A stretch of 64,000 nucleotides of DNA, from positions 510,001 to 574,000 of the forward strand of contig NZ_CP032125.1 of assembly GCF_003544895.1 (NCBI RefSeq). Reading direction: 5' to 3'. Source of the stretch: Profundibacter amoris. Its GTDB lineage: Bacteria; Pseudomonadota; Alphaproteobacteria; Rhodobacterales; Rhodobacteraceae. The notes under the pieces were generated by a model. It was not told where the DNA came from, ran no database searches, and worked only from the letters and a program-made list of their open reading frames with translations. Shown piece after piece: positions 63,078 through 64,000 of the stretch (position 1 is the stretch's first letter; each line of letters opens with the position of its first letter). The translations under genes were made by a program, and so were the position numbers.

Positions 63078-63629
63078 TCAAACCTGCCGCCATTCCCCGC
63101 TATCCAGCCCGTCAATCGTCCACGATCCGATCCGGTAACGGATTAGCCGCAATGTCGGATGCCCCACCGCCGCCGTCATCCGCCGCACCTGCCGGTTGCG
63201 CCCTTCGGTGATGGTGATCATTAGCCAGCTATCTGGCACGGTTTTGCGAAACCGCACCGGCGGATCACGCGGCCACAGGGCCTTGGGTTCCTCCATCCGC
63301 TTCACCTTGGCAGGCCGCGTTTTACCGTCTTTCAGCACCACGCCATCCCGTAAGGATTGCAGCGCCGCGTCCTCCGGCACCCCTTCGACCTGCACCCAAT
63401 AGGTTTTCGCCATCTTGTGCCTCGGATTGCTGATCTTGGCTTGCAGCCGCCCGTCATCGGTCAGAACCAGCAACCCTTCGCTGTCCTTGTCCAGCCGGCC
63501 GGCGGCATAGACACCTTTCACGTCGATAAACTCGGACAGGGTTTTGCGCGAACTGCCCACTGACCCCGCATCCGTAAACTGCGACAGCACGTTGAACGGC
63601 TTGTTGAACAGGATTACCTTGGCGTTCAA
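63078..63629 (-). CDS. Pseudouridine synthase, RsuA/RluE type
   Basis: A 183-residue rRNA pseudouridine synthase with the catalytic Asp in [19 protein letters not shown] (about 42-60) and the family's [11 protein letters not shown] motif (about 142-152). It lacks an S4 domain at the N-terminus, resembling RluE, which modifies 23S U2457. It overlaps the deacetylase gene by 4 bp. Confidence 0.92.
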   Translation of the reverse strand: MNAKVILFNKPFNVLSQFTDAGSVGSSRKTLSEFIDVKGVYAAGRLDKDSEGLLVLTDDGRLQAKISNPRHKMAKTYWVQVEGVPEDAALQSLRDGVVLKDGKTRPAKVKRMEEPKALWPRDPPVRFRKTVPDSWLMITITEGRNRQVRRMTAAVGHPTLRLIRYRIGSWTIDGLDSGEWRQV

Positions 63630-64000
63630 AAGAACTGCCCTTCCAGATCACCGATCACCTTGGAAAATACCGCCTGCATATCGGCGTTGGGCTGGCGGAT
63701 CACATAGGCTTCGGCCAGCGGATCAGGCGCAGTGATATTGCTGCCCGACATCTGTTCCAGCACCGCATGACCACAGAAGGGCACATAGGATTCCGAATAG
63801 CCCCCCTCGTGCACCAGAACCAGCCTGCCGCCACACAGTTCATCCGCCGCCGCCATCATCTGCGCGGTCATCCGGCGGAAGGTATCGGCGGTGCACAGCA
63901 TCCTGCCCAACGGATCGTCGATCGCGGGATCATAGCCGAAGGCGATGATGATCACATCGGGGGAAAACGCGCGCAGGGCAGGGGTGACCAGCCGCTCCAT
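63626..64000 (-). CDS. Histone deacetylase/acetylpolyamine amidohydrolase family protein, C-terminal part
   Basis: The C-terminal 124 residues of a class II deacetylase-like enzyme; the gene begins beyond the window. Visible are [14 protein letters not shown] (metal ligand Asp), [18 protein letters not shown] with the conserved Glu-Gly-Gly-Tyr catalytic tyrosine motif, and the end of the fold. Likely removes acetyl groups from polyamines or small molecules. It overlaps the pseudouridine synthase gene by 4 bp. Confidence 0.9.
   Translation of the reverse strand: MERLVTPALRAFSPDVIIIAFGYDPAIDDPLGRMLCTADTFRRMTAQMMAAADELCGGRLVLVHEGGYSESYVPFCGHAVLEQMSGSNITAPDPLAEAYVIRQPNADMQAVFSKVIGDLEGQFF

Overview
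The window is a 64 kb piece of an alphaproteobacterial chromosome, most likely Rhodobacteraceae (Roseobacter/Rhodobacter group). This rests on the gene neighbourhoods (mreBCD-mrdA-rodA after leuA, mce followed by a DUF1467 gene, an Mrp antiporter with a DUF4040 subunit), the high G+C of most genes, frequent ATGA stop/start overlaps and the style of the proteins. No database search was possible, so family names come from recognisable motifs and layout.

Layout. 1-1.9 kb: 3' end of an rRNA operon (23S, 5S, tRNA-fMet). 1.9-3.25 kb: a poorly populated stretch with an unrecognised secreted protein and a 180-bp internally deleted IS66 remnant. 3.2-8.4 kb: NAD synthetase, a 19-repeat MORN protein with a small partner, and a sulfide:quinone-reductase-like flavoprotein. 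8.6-10.3 kb: leuA behind a leucine-rich leader peptide. 10.6-16.2 kb: the rod-shape operon mreB-mreC-mreD-mrdA-rodA. 16.2-18.2 kb: an AT-richer island holding a retron (structured ncRNA, 61-residue basic/hydrophobic protein, XRE regulator, reverse transcriptase), next to the stump of a LysR gene. 18.3-22.5 kb: VOC protein, 2-hydroxyacid dehydrogenase, SseB-like protein, UDG-family protein and an ArsR/permease pair. 22.6-30.4 kb: a ten-gene Mrp-type cation/proton antiporter operon. 30.6-34.3 kb: capsule export (kpsT, kpsE) and a phosphohexomutase. 34.4-35.8 kb: BON-MscS channel and tRNA-Gln. 35.8-42.9 kb: a two-component system and its apparent regulon (PepSY protein, cytochrome b561, DUF2271 protein, PepSY-flavodoxin-reductase fusion, ApbE). 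42.9-46.6 kb: a Ybh-type ABC exporter with a CecR-like TetR regulator. 46.8-48.7 kb: a second ArsR/permease operon with a CxxC protein. 48.7-49.6 kb: SoxR and a divergent VOC gene behind a SoxR box. 49.7-64 kb: mainly housekeeping (gltX, MFS, carB, GT87, aspS, lone Flp pilin, GNAT, receiver protein, mce, DUF1467, EI24, nitroreductase, RluE-like synthase, start-truncated deacetylase).

How the genes work together. The retron genes read in one direction from one promoter, with an operator-like palindrome upstream and a hairpin ending at the ribosome-binding site of the small protein. This looks like a self-regulated antiphage module in which the small protein would be the effector. The PepSY/DUF2271/ApbE set looks like an extracytosolic flavin relay: the DUF2271 protein carries an ITGAS sequence resembling an ApbE flavinylation site, and the genes before and after the terminator share one operator architecture. 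Several regulatory sites are readable directly: leucine attenuation, a SoxR box, a 16-bp-periodic GCATATGC array, a CecR-type palindrome and the two-component boxes.

The most promising region for something undescribed is 16.4-18.24 kb, followed by the flavinylation regulon at 37.9-42.9 kb.
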